DNA from: an uncultured Oscillibacter sp.
GTDB taxonomy: Bacteria; Bacillota; Clostridia; Oscillospirales; Oscillospiraceae
Assembly: GCF_900546705.1 (NCBI RefSeq)
Contig: NZ_URDP01000011.1
Location: 1 to 51,732 of the forward strand
Direction: 5' to 3'
DNA: 51,732 nucleotides
The notes beneath the pieces were generated by a model. It was given only the letters and a program-made list of their open reading frames with translations, did not search any database and had not been told where the DNA came from. A program made the translations under genes and the position numbers. Below, in pieces: positions 15,805-23,727 of the stretch. Every line of letters starts with the position of its first letter. Position 1 is the stretch's first letter.

Positions 15805-16311
15805 TCACTTGCTCTCCTTTTTCTCCTTGTGCTCGGCCTCCAGGGCCCGGATCTTGTCCCGCAGCTGGGCGGCCTTTTCGAAGTCCTCGTGGTGGACGGC
15901 CTTCTTCATCTCCAGCTTCAATGCGTTCATCTCACGCATGTAGGCAAAGCGGCTCTGGTCCTCCTTGCCCACCAGGTCATCCTTCTTCTCCTCCTGGGCG
16001 CTCTCCTGGCTGGGTGCCGCGCTCAGGGCGGGCATGGTGTCGAAGAAGTCGTCAAAGGGATTTTCCAGCAGCCGGTTCATGCGGCCGAAGAGGCTGGGCA
16101 TGGGGCTGAAGAAATCGTCGAAGAAGCTGTCTGAGAAGAAGCTGTCCCCGAAGAAGCCCTGCATCATGCGCGGGGCGCGGGCCGCAGCCTTGTGGGTGTA
16201 GCCCAGCTTCTCGGCGCACTCGCTGCAAAGGTGCTTTTCGGTGACCTGTCCGTTGATGTTGCTCTGATAAATAAAGGTAACTTCATTCTTACCGCAATTC
16301 TCGCATTTCAT
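15805..16311 (-). CDS. mcsA: McsA-like UVR-domain zinc protein
   Basis: A 168-residue protein with two N-terminal CxxC pairs (CENCGK at 3-8 and CSECAEK near 29-35) and a C-terminal UVR motif (HHEDFEKAAQLRDKI), the McsA layout. McsA is the activator and adaptor of the arginine kinase McsB and a partner of ClpC/CtsR. The middle (about residues 48-95) is a Phe/Asp/Ser-rich linker (GFFGDSFFSDSFFDDFF) absent from Bacillus McsA as I know it. AGGAGG precedes the ATG. No mcsB gene follows, so its partner here may be ClpC or CtsR alone. Confidence 0.85.
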   Translation of the reverse strand: MKCENCGKNEVTFIYQSNINGQVTEKHLCSECAEKLGYTHKAAARAPRMMQGFFGDSFFSDSFFDDFFSPMPSLFGRMNRLLENPFDDFFDTMPALSAAPSQESAQEEKKDDLVGKEDQSRFAYMREMNALKLEMKKAVHHEDFEKAAQLRDKIRALEAEHKEKKESK

Positions 16312-16363
16312 AATTGATTCCTCCTATAAAAAAGCCTTGTGTTGTCAAAAATTCTTCCGGTGG

Positions 16364-16816
16364 CTACACCTGCAGGATGAGCACCTGCTTTAAGATGTCC
16401 GCCCGTACCCGGTCCCGGTTTTCCCGGGGCACGGAGGCCAGGGCCTTGTCCCCCACCGCCGCCAGGAACGTGCGTCCCAGGCTCTCGTCCAGGGCGCCGG
16501 CGCTGACCAGGTTGGAGAGGATGGCCCGTGCCGAAGCAAGATCCACACTCGCCCCCAGGGAGTTGATGACGTGCATCATCAGCGTCTGGCGATCCACCTG
16601 CACCCGGGTGATCCGGATGTATCCGTTGCCGCCCCGGCGGCTTTCCACGATGTAGCCCCGCTCCGGGGAGAACCGGGTGCTCATCACGTAGTTGATCTGG
16701 CTGGGCACGCAGTTGAAGCGCTGGGCCAGGTCGCTGCGCTGGACCTCCAGCACACCGTCCTTCGCCTCTTCCAGGCCCTCCTGGAGGAAGCTGGCAATCA
16801 AATCCGAAATACCCAC
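16364..16816 (-). CDS. ctsR: Class III heat-shock repressor CtsR
   Basis: A 150-residue protein starting at GTG 16816 with AAGGGTGG upstream. The N-terminal winged helix includes the glycine-rich wing ESRRGGNGYIRI, the CtsR hallmark (usually RGGGGYIRI), used in temperature sensing and DNA contact. The C-terminal domain mediates dimers and McsB/ClpC recognition. It represses its own operon and usually other clp genes by binding tandem heptads; two such boxes lie just upstream. First gene of ctsR-mcsA-clpC. Confidence 0.95.
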   Translation of the reverse strand: MGISDLIASFLQEGLEEAKDGVLEVQRSDLAQRFNCVPSQINYVMSTRFSPERGYIVESRRGGNGYIRITRVQVDRQTLMMHVINSLGASVDLASARAILSNLVSAGALDESLGRTFLAAVGDKALASVPRENRDRVRADILKQVLILQV

Positions 16817-16853
16817 GCTGCAACCACCCTTTCCGTCTTGTCGTTTGTTTGAC

Positions 16854-16870
16854 TTTGACTTTCTTTAACC
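16854..16870 (-). promoter_or_regulatory. CtsR box 1 (one mismatch), downstream of -10
   Basis: Plus strand TTTGACT-TTC-TTTAACC, i.e. minus strand GGTTAAA-GAA-AGTCAAA, against consensus RGTCAAA-NAN-RGTCAAA. A further overlapping TTTGACT lies at 16848-16854. It lies at the expected transcription start. Confidence 0.75.
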
Positions 16871-16885
16871 TTTCGTTCTGACGCT

Positions 16886-16913
16886 AGTATACCACCCTTC
16901 GAAAAATTGTCAA
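16886..16913 (-). promoter_or_regulatory. Sigma-A promoter of the ctsR operon
   Basis: Minus strand TTGACA (16913-16908), 16-base spacer, TATACT (16891-16886). Flanked on both sides by CtsR boxes. Confidence 0.75.
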
Positions 16914-16922
16914 GGGGTAATT

Positions 16923-16939
16923 TTTGACTTTCTTTGACC
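16923..16939 (-). promoter_or_regulatory. CtsR box 2 (perfect), upstream of -35
   Basis: Minus strand GGTCAAA-GAA-AGTCAAA, a full match to the CtsR tandem heptad consensus RGTCAAA-NAN-RGTCAAA, ten bases upstream of the -35 box. Confidence 0.85.
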
Positions 16940-17039
16940 AATTTGAAAACAATTTGTGAACGGGAAATTTTCCGGCGGCGGTCCGGGAAAGTCCCCGTTC
17001 AATTTTGATAAAATTCCCGTCGGCGGCGGAAGCTGCCTC

Positions 17040-17067
17040 TTGCATTTTCAAAAATGTATGCTACAAT
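17040..17067 (+). promoter_or_regulatory. Promoter of the ferredoxin gene
   Basis: TTGCAT (17040-17045), 16-base spacer, TACAAT (17062-17067) preceded by TGC (extended -10). Confidence 0.6.
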
Positions 17068-17098
17068 AAACGTACAATTCTAATGGAGGTGCTTCCCA

Positions 17099-17272
17099 AT
17101 GGCTTACAAGATTACTTCTGCCTGCGTGAGCTGCGGCTCCTGCGCGGACGTTTGCCCCGCCGGTGCTATCAGCCAGGGTGATGACCAGTACGTCATCGAC
17201 GCTGCCGCCTGCCTGGACTGCGGTTCTTGCTGCGACACCTGCCCCAACGGCGCCATCGTCCCCGAGGAATAA
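17099..17272 (+). CDS. Small 2[4Fe-4S] ferredoxin
   Basis: A 57-residue protein beginning MAYKITSACVSCGSC, with two clusters of the form CxxCxxCxxxC plus trailing Pro: CVSCGSCADVCP and CLDCGSCCDTCP. This is the classic clostridial eight-iron ferredoxin, a cytoplasmic low-potential electron carrier for pyruvate:ferredoxin oxidoreductase, hydrogenase and similar enzymes. The two halves resemble each other, as expected from the family's internal duplication. GGAGGT lies eight bases before the ATG. Own promoter and terminator make it a monocistronic and probably highly expressed gene. Confidence 0.95.
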   Translation: MAYKITSACVSCGSCADVCPAGAISQGDDQYVIDAAACLDCGSCCDTCPNGAIVPEE

Positions 17273-17285
17273 TCGAGGATACATA

Positions 17286-17318
17286 AAAGCACCGCGAGCT
17301 TTGCTCGCGGTGTTTTTT
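17286..17318 (+). terminator. Intrinsic terminator of ferredoxin gene
   Basis: CACCGCGAGC-TTT-GCTCGCGGTG followed by TTTTTT (17313-17318). Confidence 0.92.
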
Positions 17319-17319
17319 G

Positions 17320-17348
17320 TTGCCCTGGGCCGGTTCATCCGGTATAAT
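17320..17348 (+). promoter_or_regulatory. Promoter of the methyltransferase-rsmI pair
   Basis: TTGCCC (17320-17325), 17-base spacer, perfect TATAAT (17343-17348). The -35 begins two bases after the T-run of the ferredoxin terminator. Confidence 0.6.
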
Positions 17349-17375
17349 GGGAGCCATGGAACGGAGGTGAGGGGC

Positions 17376-18110
17376 ATGGAGCACTGGGAGGCCATCCGGC
17401 CCGGCGGCTGCCGCTTCGTCTGGGACGAGGACTGCTTCCGCCCGGGGACGGACACGTTCGCCCTGGCGTCGGTGCCCCGGCTGCGTCCGGGGATGCGGGT
17501 GTGCGACCTGGGGTGCGGCACGGGGCTTCTTTCGTTGCTGCTGCTGGAGCGGGAGCCGGATCTGGCGGTGACGGGGGTGGAGCTCCAGCCCTACGCGGCG
17601 GCGCTGTGCCGTCGGGCGACGGCGGAGAACGGCCTGGAGGGCCGCCTGACCGTCCTGGAGGGGGACATCCGCCGCATCCGGGAATTGCTGCCCGCCGGCA
17701 GGTTCGATCTGGTGGTGTCCAATCCCCCCTACTATCCCGTAGGCAGCGGACGTCTTCCCGCCGGCGACGCCCTGCGCCGTGCCCGCAGCGAGGATGGGTG
17801 CACGCTGGCCCAGGTTTGCGCCGCGGCGGCGTACCTTCTCCGCTGGGGCGGGAAATTCTGCCTGGTCCACAAGCCGGAGCGGCTGACGGACGTTTTTTGC
17901 GCCCTGCGGGAGGCGGGGCTGGAGCCCAAGGGACTGCGGAGTGTGTGCCCCCGGCCGGAGCGGCCCCCGTCCCTGGTGCTCATCGAGGCCGCCCGGGGCG
18001 GCCGTCCGGGGCTGGACTTCCGGGCACCGCTGATCTTGCAGACAGATTCCGGCGCCCCCACGGCGGAGGCGGACGCCATCTATTTCAGACAACAGGAGGA
18101 CATGCCATGA
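17376..18110 (+). CDS. SAM-dependent methyltransferase, TrmN6/YfiC-like (tRNA1(Val) A37 N6-methylation)
   Basis: A 244-residue Rossmann methyltransferase. It shows the SAM motif VCDLGCGTGLLSLLLL, an acidic strand end VTGVELQP, and the N6-adenine motif VVSNPPYYP. Such NPPY enzymes without a target-recognition domain are usually tRNA1(Val) m6A37 methyltransferases (COG4123). The ATG at 17376 has CGGAGGTGAGG upstream. Its stop overlaps the rsmI start by four bases (ATGA), an order common in Bacillota (yabB-yabC). Confidence 0.82.
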   Translation: MEHWEAIRPGGCRFVWDEDCFRPGTDTFALASVPRLRPGMRVCDLGCGTGLLSLLLLEREPDLAVTGVELQPYAAALCRRATAENGLEGRLTVLEGDIRRIRELLPAGRFDLVVSNPPYYPVGSGRLPAGDALRRARSEDGCTLAQVCAAAAYLLRWGGKFCLVHKPERLTDVFCALREAGLEPKGLRSVCPRPERPPSLVLIEAARGGRPGLDFRAPLILQTDSGAPTAEADAIYFRQQEDMP

Positions 18111-18949
18111 GCGGCACCTTGTATTTGGTGGCCACCCCCATCGGCAACCTGGGGGACTTCTCCCCCCGGGCGGTGGAGACGCTGGAGCGGGTGGACTTTA
18201 TCGCGGCGGAGGACACCCGGGTGTCCATCAAGCTGCTCAATCACTTTTCCATCAAAAAGCCCCTGGTCAGCTACCACGAGCACAACCACGTCACCGCCGG
18301 CCAGGCGGTTTTGCAGCGGCTTTTGAACGGGGAGAGCTGCGCCCTGGTGACGGACGCGGGCACCCCCGCCGTCTCGGACCCGGGGGAGGACCTGGTGCGG
18401 CTGTGCGCCGAAGCGGACGTGCCGGTGGTGTCCATCCCCGGCTGCTGCGCGGCGGTGAACGCCCTGGCGGTCAGCGGACTGCCCACGGGCCGCTTCACCT
18501 TCGAGGGCTTCCTCACCGTCAACAAGAAAAGCCGCCGGGCCCACCTGGACTCCCTGAAGGGCGAGACGCGCACCATGATCTTCCACGAGGCGCCCCACAA
18601 GCTCCTCACCACCCTGGAAGATCTCCGGGACACCTTCGGGGCCGACCGCTCCGTGGCTCTTTGCCGGGAGCTGACCAAGCTCCACGAGCAGGTGCTCCGG
18701 TGCACCCTGGGCCAGGCGGCGGACTACTACCGGGAAAACGCCCCCAAGGGGGAGTTCGTGCTGGTGGTGGCCGGCGCGCCGGAGCCGGAGGCGCCCCCCG
18801 TCACCCTGGACGAGGGCGTGGGGCAGGTGCTCTCGCTGGTGGCCCAGGGCCAGCGGCTCAAGGACGCGGCCCGGGAGGTGGCCGCCCACACGGGCCTTTC
18901 CAAAAACGAGCTCTACGCCGCGGCCATCGCCCGGCAGGAGCCGCAGTAA
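18107..18949 (+). CDS. rsmI: 16S rRNA (cytidine-1402 2'-O) methyltransferase RsmI
   Basis: A 280-residue tetrapyrrole-methylase-fold enzyme, matching family length. Motifs: LYLVATPIGNLGDFSPRA at the start, AEDTRVSIKLLNHF, LVTDAGTPAVSDPG (SAM site) and FHEAPHK. It 2'-O-methylates C1402 in the ribosomal decoding centre with RsmH, whose gene is also in this window. CAGGAGG is placed within the end of the preceding gene and the ATGA overlap implies coupled translation. It is followed by a hairpin terminator shared with abrB. Confidence 0.95.
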   Translation: MSGTLYLVATPIGNLGDFSPRAVETLERVDFIAAEDTRVSIKLLNHFSIKKPLVSYHEHNHVTAGQAVLQRLLNGESCALVTDAGTPAVSDPGEDLVRLCAEADVPVVSIPGCCAAVNALAVSGLPTGRFTFEGFLTVNKKSRRAHLDSLKGETRTMIFHEAPHKLLTTLEDLRDTFGADRSVALCRELTKLHEQVLRCTLGQAADYYRENAPKGEFVLVVAGAPEPEAPPVTLDEGVGQVLSLVAQGQRLKDAAREVAAHTGLSKNELYAAAIARQEPQ

Positions 18950-18996
18950 AAACAAAAAGGCGCTCCGGTCAGATCTGGCCGGAGCGCGAATTTTTG
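18950..18996. terminator. Bidirectional terminator between rsmI and abrB
   Basis: CGCTCCGG (18961-18968) pairs with CCGGAGCG (18979-18986); A-rich on the left, TTTTTG on the right. Confidence 0.8.
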
Positions 18997-19010
18997 TCGT
19001 CTGTTGTTGT

Positions 19011-19253
19011 TTACAGTCCTTTGAGTTCCTTGAGACACTTGGGGCAGATGTTTTTTCCTTTGAACACCGTGATGTCCTTGGTGCCGTCACAGAAAATACA
19101 GCTGGGCTTATATTTTTTCAGAATGACGGACGACCCTTCCACATAGATTTCCAATGCGTCCTTCTCCGCAATGTCCAGGGTGCGGCGCATTTCGATCGGA
19201 AGGACGATGCGACCTAACTCGTCGACTTTTCTTACAATTCCGGTAGCTTTCAC
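19011..19253 (-). CDS. abrB: AbrB-type transition-state regulator with C-terminal zinc-ribbon-like tail
   Basis: An 80-residue protein from GTG 19253 (AAGGAG seven bases upstream). Residues 1-50 (KATGIVRKVDELGRIVLPIE, DALEIYVEGSSVILKKYKP) closely match the AbrB swapped-hairpin DNA-binding domain. In place of the usual AbrB multimerisation tail it ends with CIFC and CPKC, two CxxC pairs 18 residues apart, suggesting a bound zinc. AbrB proteins repress stationary-phase genes and are repressed by Spo0A-P. Expected to be a dimer or tetramer. Promoter TTGACA-N18-TATTCT lies upstream. Confidence 0.88.
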   Translation of the reverse strand: MKATGIVRKVDELGRIVLPIEMRRTLDIAEKDALEIYVEGSSVILKKYKPSCIFCDGTKDITVFKGKNICPKCLKELKGL

Positions 19254-19299
19254 AGTCGTTCTCCTTTTCTTGCAGCTTCTCTCTCTCTTCCGTCCGTTA

Positions 19300-19329
19300 A
19301 GAATATCACACTCTGTCATATTATGTCAA
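19300..19329 (-). promoter_or_regulatory. Promoter of abrB homologue
   Basis: Minus strand TTGACA (19329-19324), 18-base spacer, TATTCT (19305-19300). Confidence 0.55.
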
Positions 19330-19392
19330 TTCATCTGATAAAATTTAAAAATTCATTCACAATTTTCTATATTTTGTATCGGGAGGGATTTT

Positions 19393-19977
19393 GTGACAAT
19401 GACGTGGCTGTGGAGCGGCATGGTGGTGCTCTCCGTTCTCTTCGGCCTTGCCACCGGAAAAATCGACGCGGTGTCCGACGCGGCGCTGGACGGCGCGGCC
19501 TCCGCCGTGGAACTGAGTTTGACCATGGCCGGGGTGCTGTGCCTTTGGTCGGGGGTCATGGAGATCATGAACGTGTGCGGGGTGTCCGGGCGCCTGGCGG
19601 GGCTGTTCCGGCCACTTTTGCGGCGGCTGCTGCCCCGGGCCAGCCGGGACGATGAGACGCTCTCGGCGGTGTCGGCCAACGTGTCGGCCAACCTGTTGGG
19701 TCTTGGGAACGCGGCCACGCCCCTGGGCATCCAGGCGGCCCGGCGGATGGCGGCGGGGTGCGACGGGGTGGCCAGCGACGAGCTTTGTTTGCTGGTGGTG
19801 CTCAACACCGCCTCCATCCAGCTGCTGCCGGCCACCATCGCCTCCGTCCGGGCGGCGGCGGGGTGCGCCACCCCCTTTGACATCTTGCCGGCGGTGTGGC
19901 TTTCCTCGGCGGCGTCGGTGGCGGTGGGTCTGACGGCGGCGAAGCTCTTTTCCCGGGTGGGAAGGAGGCGGCCATGA
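19393..19977 (+). CDS. spmA: Spore maturation protein A (SpmA)
   Basis: A 194-residue membrane protein of the nucleoside-recognition (Gate) family. Segments are hydrophobic throughout, with the family motif NVSANLLGLGNAATPLGI near residues 96-113. In Bacillus SpmA and SpmB together promote spore core dehydration. GTG at 19393 is six bases after GGAGG; an ATG two codons later is an alternative. The last four bases overlap spmB (ATGA), so the pair is translationally coupled. Confidence 0.92.
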   Translation: MTMTWLWSGMVVLSVLFGLATGKIDAVSDAALDGAASAVELSLTMAGVLCLWSGVMEIMNVCGVSGRLAGLFRPLLRRLLPRASRDDETLSAVSANVSANLLGLGNAATPLGIQAARRMAAGCDGVASDELCLLVVLNTASIQLLPATIASVRAAAGCATPFDILPAVWLSSAASVAVGLTAAKLFSRVGRRRP

Positions 19978-20495
19978 ACGTATCGTCCCTGGTGGTGCCG
20001 CTGCTGCTGGCGGGACTGGCTGCCTACGGCGCCGGCCGGCGGGTGGACGTGTACAGCGCCCTGACCCACGGGGCCGAGGAGGGGCTGACGGTGCTGCTGC
20101 GGATCGTGCCGTCCCTGGTGGGGCTGCTGACCGCCGTGAGCATGTTCCGCTCCTCCGGGGCCATGGAGTGGTTTTCCGATCTCTTCGCCCCGGTGCTGGC
20201 CCTTCTGGGCATCCCGGAGGAGACGGCGCCGCTGCTGCTGATCCGGCCCGTGTCCGGCAGCGGGGCGCTGGCGGTGGCCACGGACCTGCTGCAAACCTAC
20301 GGCCCCGACAGCTACATCGGCCGGGTGGCGGCGGTGATGCTGGGCAGCACGGAGACCACGTTCTACACCATCGCCGTCTACTTCGGCGCCGCGGGCATCG
20401 TCCGCACCCGCCACGCGGTGCCCGCCGCATTGATGGCGGACCTGACGGGCTTCGCCGTCTCGGCCCTGGCGGTGCGGCTGCTGTTCGGCGCATAG
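19974..20495 (+). CDS. spmB: Spore maturation protein B (SpmB)
   Basis: A 173-residue membrane protein with the SpmB hallmark LLLIRPVSGSGALAV and STETTFYTIAVYFGA, also of the Gate family. It works with SpmA in spore core dehydration and heat resistance. GGAAGGAGG lies within the spmA end. Terminator follows five bases after the TAG. Convergent with the gerM lipoprotein gene. Confidence 0.93.
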   Translation: MNVSSLVVPLLLAGLAAYGAGRRVDVYSALTHGAEEGLTVLLRIVPSLVGLLTAVSMFRSSGAMEWFSDLFAPVLALLGIPEETAPLLLIRPVSGSGALAVATDLLQTYGPDSYIGRVAAVMLGSTETTFYTIAVYFGAAGIVRTRHAVPAALMADLTGFAVSALAVRLLFGA

Positions 20496-20500
20496 GCAGA

Positions 20501-20532
20501 AAAAAACGAGGAGGTCTCCCTCCTCGTTTTTT
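20501..20532. terminator. Bidirectional terminator between spmB and gerM
   Basis: AAAAAACGAGGAGG-TCTC-CCTCCTCGTTTTTT, symmetrical A and T runs. Confidence 0.93.
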
Positions 20533-20537
20533 CTGTT

Positions 20538-21452
20538 TCACTCCGTAAAGGGCGCCCGGACGGCGGCGGGGCCGTAGGTGTCGGCGTACTCCCCGTCCAC
20601 CAGGAACTGCACCTCCTCCACCGACTCCAGGGAGCACAGCGACCGGGCCAGGGCCTCCAGGGCCAGCGGCACGCCGTCGGTGCTCTCCAGCTCTCCCAGC
20701 ACGGCGGAGGACAAGTTCACGTAGCACACGGCCTGGTCCTGCCACACGGACCGGACGGCAAAGCCCTCCGGGCAGGGCGAGGCCAGTCCCTGGTCCGGGG
20801 CGCCGGACTCCACCGCCGCGGCCACGGCGGCGGCCTGGGTGTCCCCCTCGTAGAGCTCCAGGGTGGTCTGCCAGGCGGTCAATGTCCCGTCGGGCCCCAG
20901 CAGGTACACGTCGGCGTCCACGGTGCCCACCACGTCCTCGGCGGAGGAGAAGAGCACGTCCCCGGCGGTAAAGAGCTGGCTGGGCCGGTAGCCCAGCTCC
21001 CGGCCCCGGACGGTGACGCTGACGGAGGAGATGCCCGGCAGCTGGGTCAGCGTCAGCGTCACGGCGTAGTCCGCCAGGGTCAGCGCCACGCCGGAGAGGG
21101 ACCCGTACCCGGCGGACATGTCCACCACGGCCCGCCGCCCCTCCACCTGCACCGACTCCACCTCGGTGCCGGCGGGGATGGCGGAGCGGAGCGTCTCGTC
21201 CGTGGGACCACGGAGCAGGGCCTCCATAAGGGCCAGGGCCGCCTCCTCCGGCTCCAGCTCGTCCACGCCCTCCAGCACCGTCTCCTCGGATCGCAGCGCG
21301 TCGCCGCCGGCGGCGGCGGTCAGGTCGGCCTCCCGGAAGTAGAGCAGGTAGGTGTCGCTGCGGCGGGCGGCGGTGACGGCCGCGTAGGTGCACCCGCCCA
21401 GCAGGCACGCCGCCGTCACCAGGGCGCAAAGGGCCATGGCTGTGCGTCTCAC
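20538..21452 (-). CDS. gerM: GerM-domain lipoprotein
   Basis: A 304-residue protein. GTG at 21452 overlaps the kinase stop by four bases and has GGAGGAGG upstream. N-terminus RRTAMALCALVTAACLLGGC is a lipoprotein signal (lipobox Cys about residue 21). Two GerM domains follow: about 40-165 (LYFREADL, RGPTDETLRSAIPAGTEVES, VVDMSAGY) and about 185-300 (VYLLGPDG, VCYVNLSSA). Bacillus GerM, also tandem, acts in spore germination and the engulfment septum. Here it is cotranscribed with a two-component system, resembling actinobacterial LpqB, a GerM-domain lipoprotein that tunes the kinase MtrB. Confidence 0.87.
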   Translation of the reverse strand: MRRTAMALCALVTAACLLGGCTYAAVTAARRSDTYLLYFREADLTAAAGGDALRSEETVLEGVDELEPEEAALALMEALLRGPTDETLRSAIPAGTEVESVQVEGRRAVVDMSAGYGSLSGVALTLADYAVTLTLTQLPGISSVSVTVRGRELGYRPSQLFTAGDVLFSSAEDVVGTVDADVYLLGPDGTLTAWQTTLELYEGDTQAAAVAAAVESGAPDQGLASPCPEGFAVRSVWQDQAVCYVNLSSAVLGELESTDGVPLALEALARSLCSLESVEEVQFLVDGEYADTYGPAAVRAPFTE

Positions 21453-22849
21453 GCTTCCTCCTCCCCCTTCCAGGGCCAGCGGACGGTGAACACCGCACCG
21501 CCGCCGGGGCGGTTGGCGGCCCGGGCGGTGCCGCCCCGCTTGTTCACCATGTCGCTGACGATGCTCAGTCCCAGTCCCGTGCCGCCGGCGGCCCGGGAGC
21601 GGGCCTTGTCCACCCGGTAAAACCGCTCGAACACCCGGTCCAGGTCCTCGGCCGGGATGCCGGGTCCGTTGTCCGCCACGGACAGCACCACCCACGCCCC
21701 CTCCCGGCCCAGGCTCACCTGCACGGCGCCGCCGGTACCGGTGTACTTGACGCCGTTTTCCGTCAGGTTGTAGATGACCTGGTGGATCTCGTCGGGACTT
21801 GCCGACACGGTGCACGTTCCGGCGGCGCTCCAGGTCAGCTCCACCTGCTTTTCCTGTGCCACCAGGGTCATCATCCGCATGACCTGCTCCAGTACCGCCG
21901 TCACGTCCACCGTCACCGGCGGGGGCAATACGCTGTTGTCCAGCCGGGTCAGCCGCAGCAGATCCTCGGTGATGCGGCTGAGGCGCTCGGCCTCGGCGCC
22001 GATGTCGGAGACGAACTCCCGGGCGGTGGCCCGGTCGATGTCCTCCGTCTGCAAAATGGAGTCGGTGAGCAGCCGGATGGCGGCCAGGGGGGTCTTGAGC
22101 TCGTGGGAGGCGTCGGAGACGAACCGGCGCCGGGCGCTCTCCGTGGTCTGGAGCCGGTCAGTGAGGCTGTTGAACTCCTGGGCGATCTGGGCGATCTCGT
22201 CATGGCCCCGGATCTCGGCCCGGTGGCTGTAAGCCCCCTCCCGCACCTGGCGGATGGCGTCGAGCAGCTGGCCGATCTTCCTTGTCAATGCCCGGGAGAG
22301 GAGCACGCTCAGCCCCGCCACCACCACGGCGATGACGCCGGACAATCGCAGCAGGTTGCTCCGGAGGCCCTCCAGCAGCGACGCCTGCTCCGTGTCGTAC
22401 TCGTAGGCGTACACGGCGCCGATGATCTGGTTCTGGTAGAGCACCGGCGAGGCGGCCCGGGACCGGAACGCCTCCTTTTCGTAGCGGCAGGTGAAGGCGT
22501 CGTTGCCCAGCAGGGCCTGGACGATCTCCGTGTAGAAGGCGTACTGCCCCACGGCGCTGTCGGTCTCCCGGGTGTCGTAGAGCACCTTCCCGGCCCCGTC
22601 GGTGACCAGGATGCGGCTCAGGCCCGTATCCTCCGCCACGGCCATGGTCTGGGCCACGTTCTCCTCGCTCAGATTGTCCAGCCCGGACAGCGACCCCACC
22701 AGCACGGACACGCTGGACTGGAGGGTGGAGGCCTTGGAGCGGAACACCAGGTCCTCGGACACCAGCAGCGGGTAGGTGTTGAGCAGCAGCAGCACCGCCG
22801 TGATGACCAGGATGTAGCTCAGGCCGAACTTGAATTGCAGGCTGCCCAC
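21449..22849 (-). CDS. Membrane sensor histidine kinase
   Basis: A 466-residue kinase. Membrane segments at about 10-30 and 167-185 frame a 135-residue extracytoplasmic sensor; then HAMP (about 186-240), the HisKA box SDASHELKTPLAAIR with His-249, N box NLTENGVKYTG, G1 VADNGPGIP, F box ERFYRVDKARSR and G2 GGTGLGLSI. It should phosphorylate the regulator encoded upstream. GTG start lies ten bases after the regulator stop, with a weak ribosome site. In the usual naming it resembles ResE/PhoR/WalK-type kinases; the signal is unknown, though the coupled GerM lipoprotein may feed into it. Confidence 0.92.
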   Translation of the reverse strand: MGSLQFKFGLSYILVITAVLLLLNTYPLLVSEDLVFRSKASTLQSSVSVLVGSLSGLDNLSEENVAQTMAVAEDTGLSRILVTDGAGKVLYDTRETDSAVGQYAFYTEIVQALLGNDAFTCRYEKEAFRSRAASPVLYQNQIIGAVYAYEYDTEQASLLEGLRSNLLRLSGVIAVVVAGLSVLLSRALTRKIGQLLDAIRQVREGAYSHRAEIRGHDEIAQIAQEFNSLTDRLQTTESARRRFVSDASHELKTPLAAIRLLTDSILQTEDIDRATAREFVSDIGAEAERLSRITEDLLRLTRLDNSVLPPPVTVDVTAVLEQVMRMMTLVAQEKQVELTWSAAGTCTVSASPDEIHQVIYNLTENGVKYTGTGGAVQVSLGREGAWVVLSVADNGPGIPAEDLDRVFERFYRVDKARSRAAGGTGLGLSIVSDMVNKRGGTARAANRPGGGAVFTVRWPWKGEEEA

Positions 22850-22859
22850 CAGCCGCCGC

Positions 22860-23537
<678 letters not shown>

Positions 23538-23615
23538 TCCGCTTCCTTTCCTTCCACGCCGGGTCCGCCGGGAGAAATTTCCTCTCTCCGGCGCCGTTTC
23601 CCGGCTCCATACCTG

Positions 23616-23644
23616 TTGAACTTCCGGGTATTTTTTGCTATACT
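23616..23644 (+). promoter_or_regulatory. Promoter of D-Ala-D-Ala carboxypeptidase gene
   Basis: TTGAAC (23616-23621), 17-base spacer, TATACT (23639-23644). Confidence 0.65.
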
Positions 23645-23699
23645 GAGGATATCCGACAAAACGCGCCGCACCGGCGGCCGTTTTTTTCCACACACGGTC

Positions 23700-23705
23700 A
23701 GTATA
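23700..23705 (-). promoter_or_regulatory. -10 element for the response-regulator operon
   Basis: Minus strand TGTGC-TATACT, an extended -10; no good -35 (ATTCAA 16 bases upstream). It lies inside the leader of the divergent carboxypeptidase gene, so the two transcripts would overlap. Confidence 0.45.
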
Positions 23706-23727
23706 GCACAGTTTACAGGAGTTGAAT

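Noticed and set aside
13355..15943. 862-codon open frame on the plus strand opposite clpC
   Set aside because: Antisense shadow of a GC-rich gene; the clpC protein is unmistakable, and the opposite frame has Val/Leu/Gly/His-rich composition with no known motif or ribosome site.
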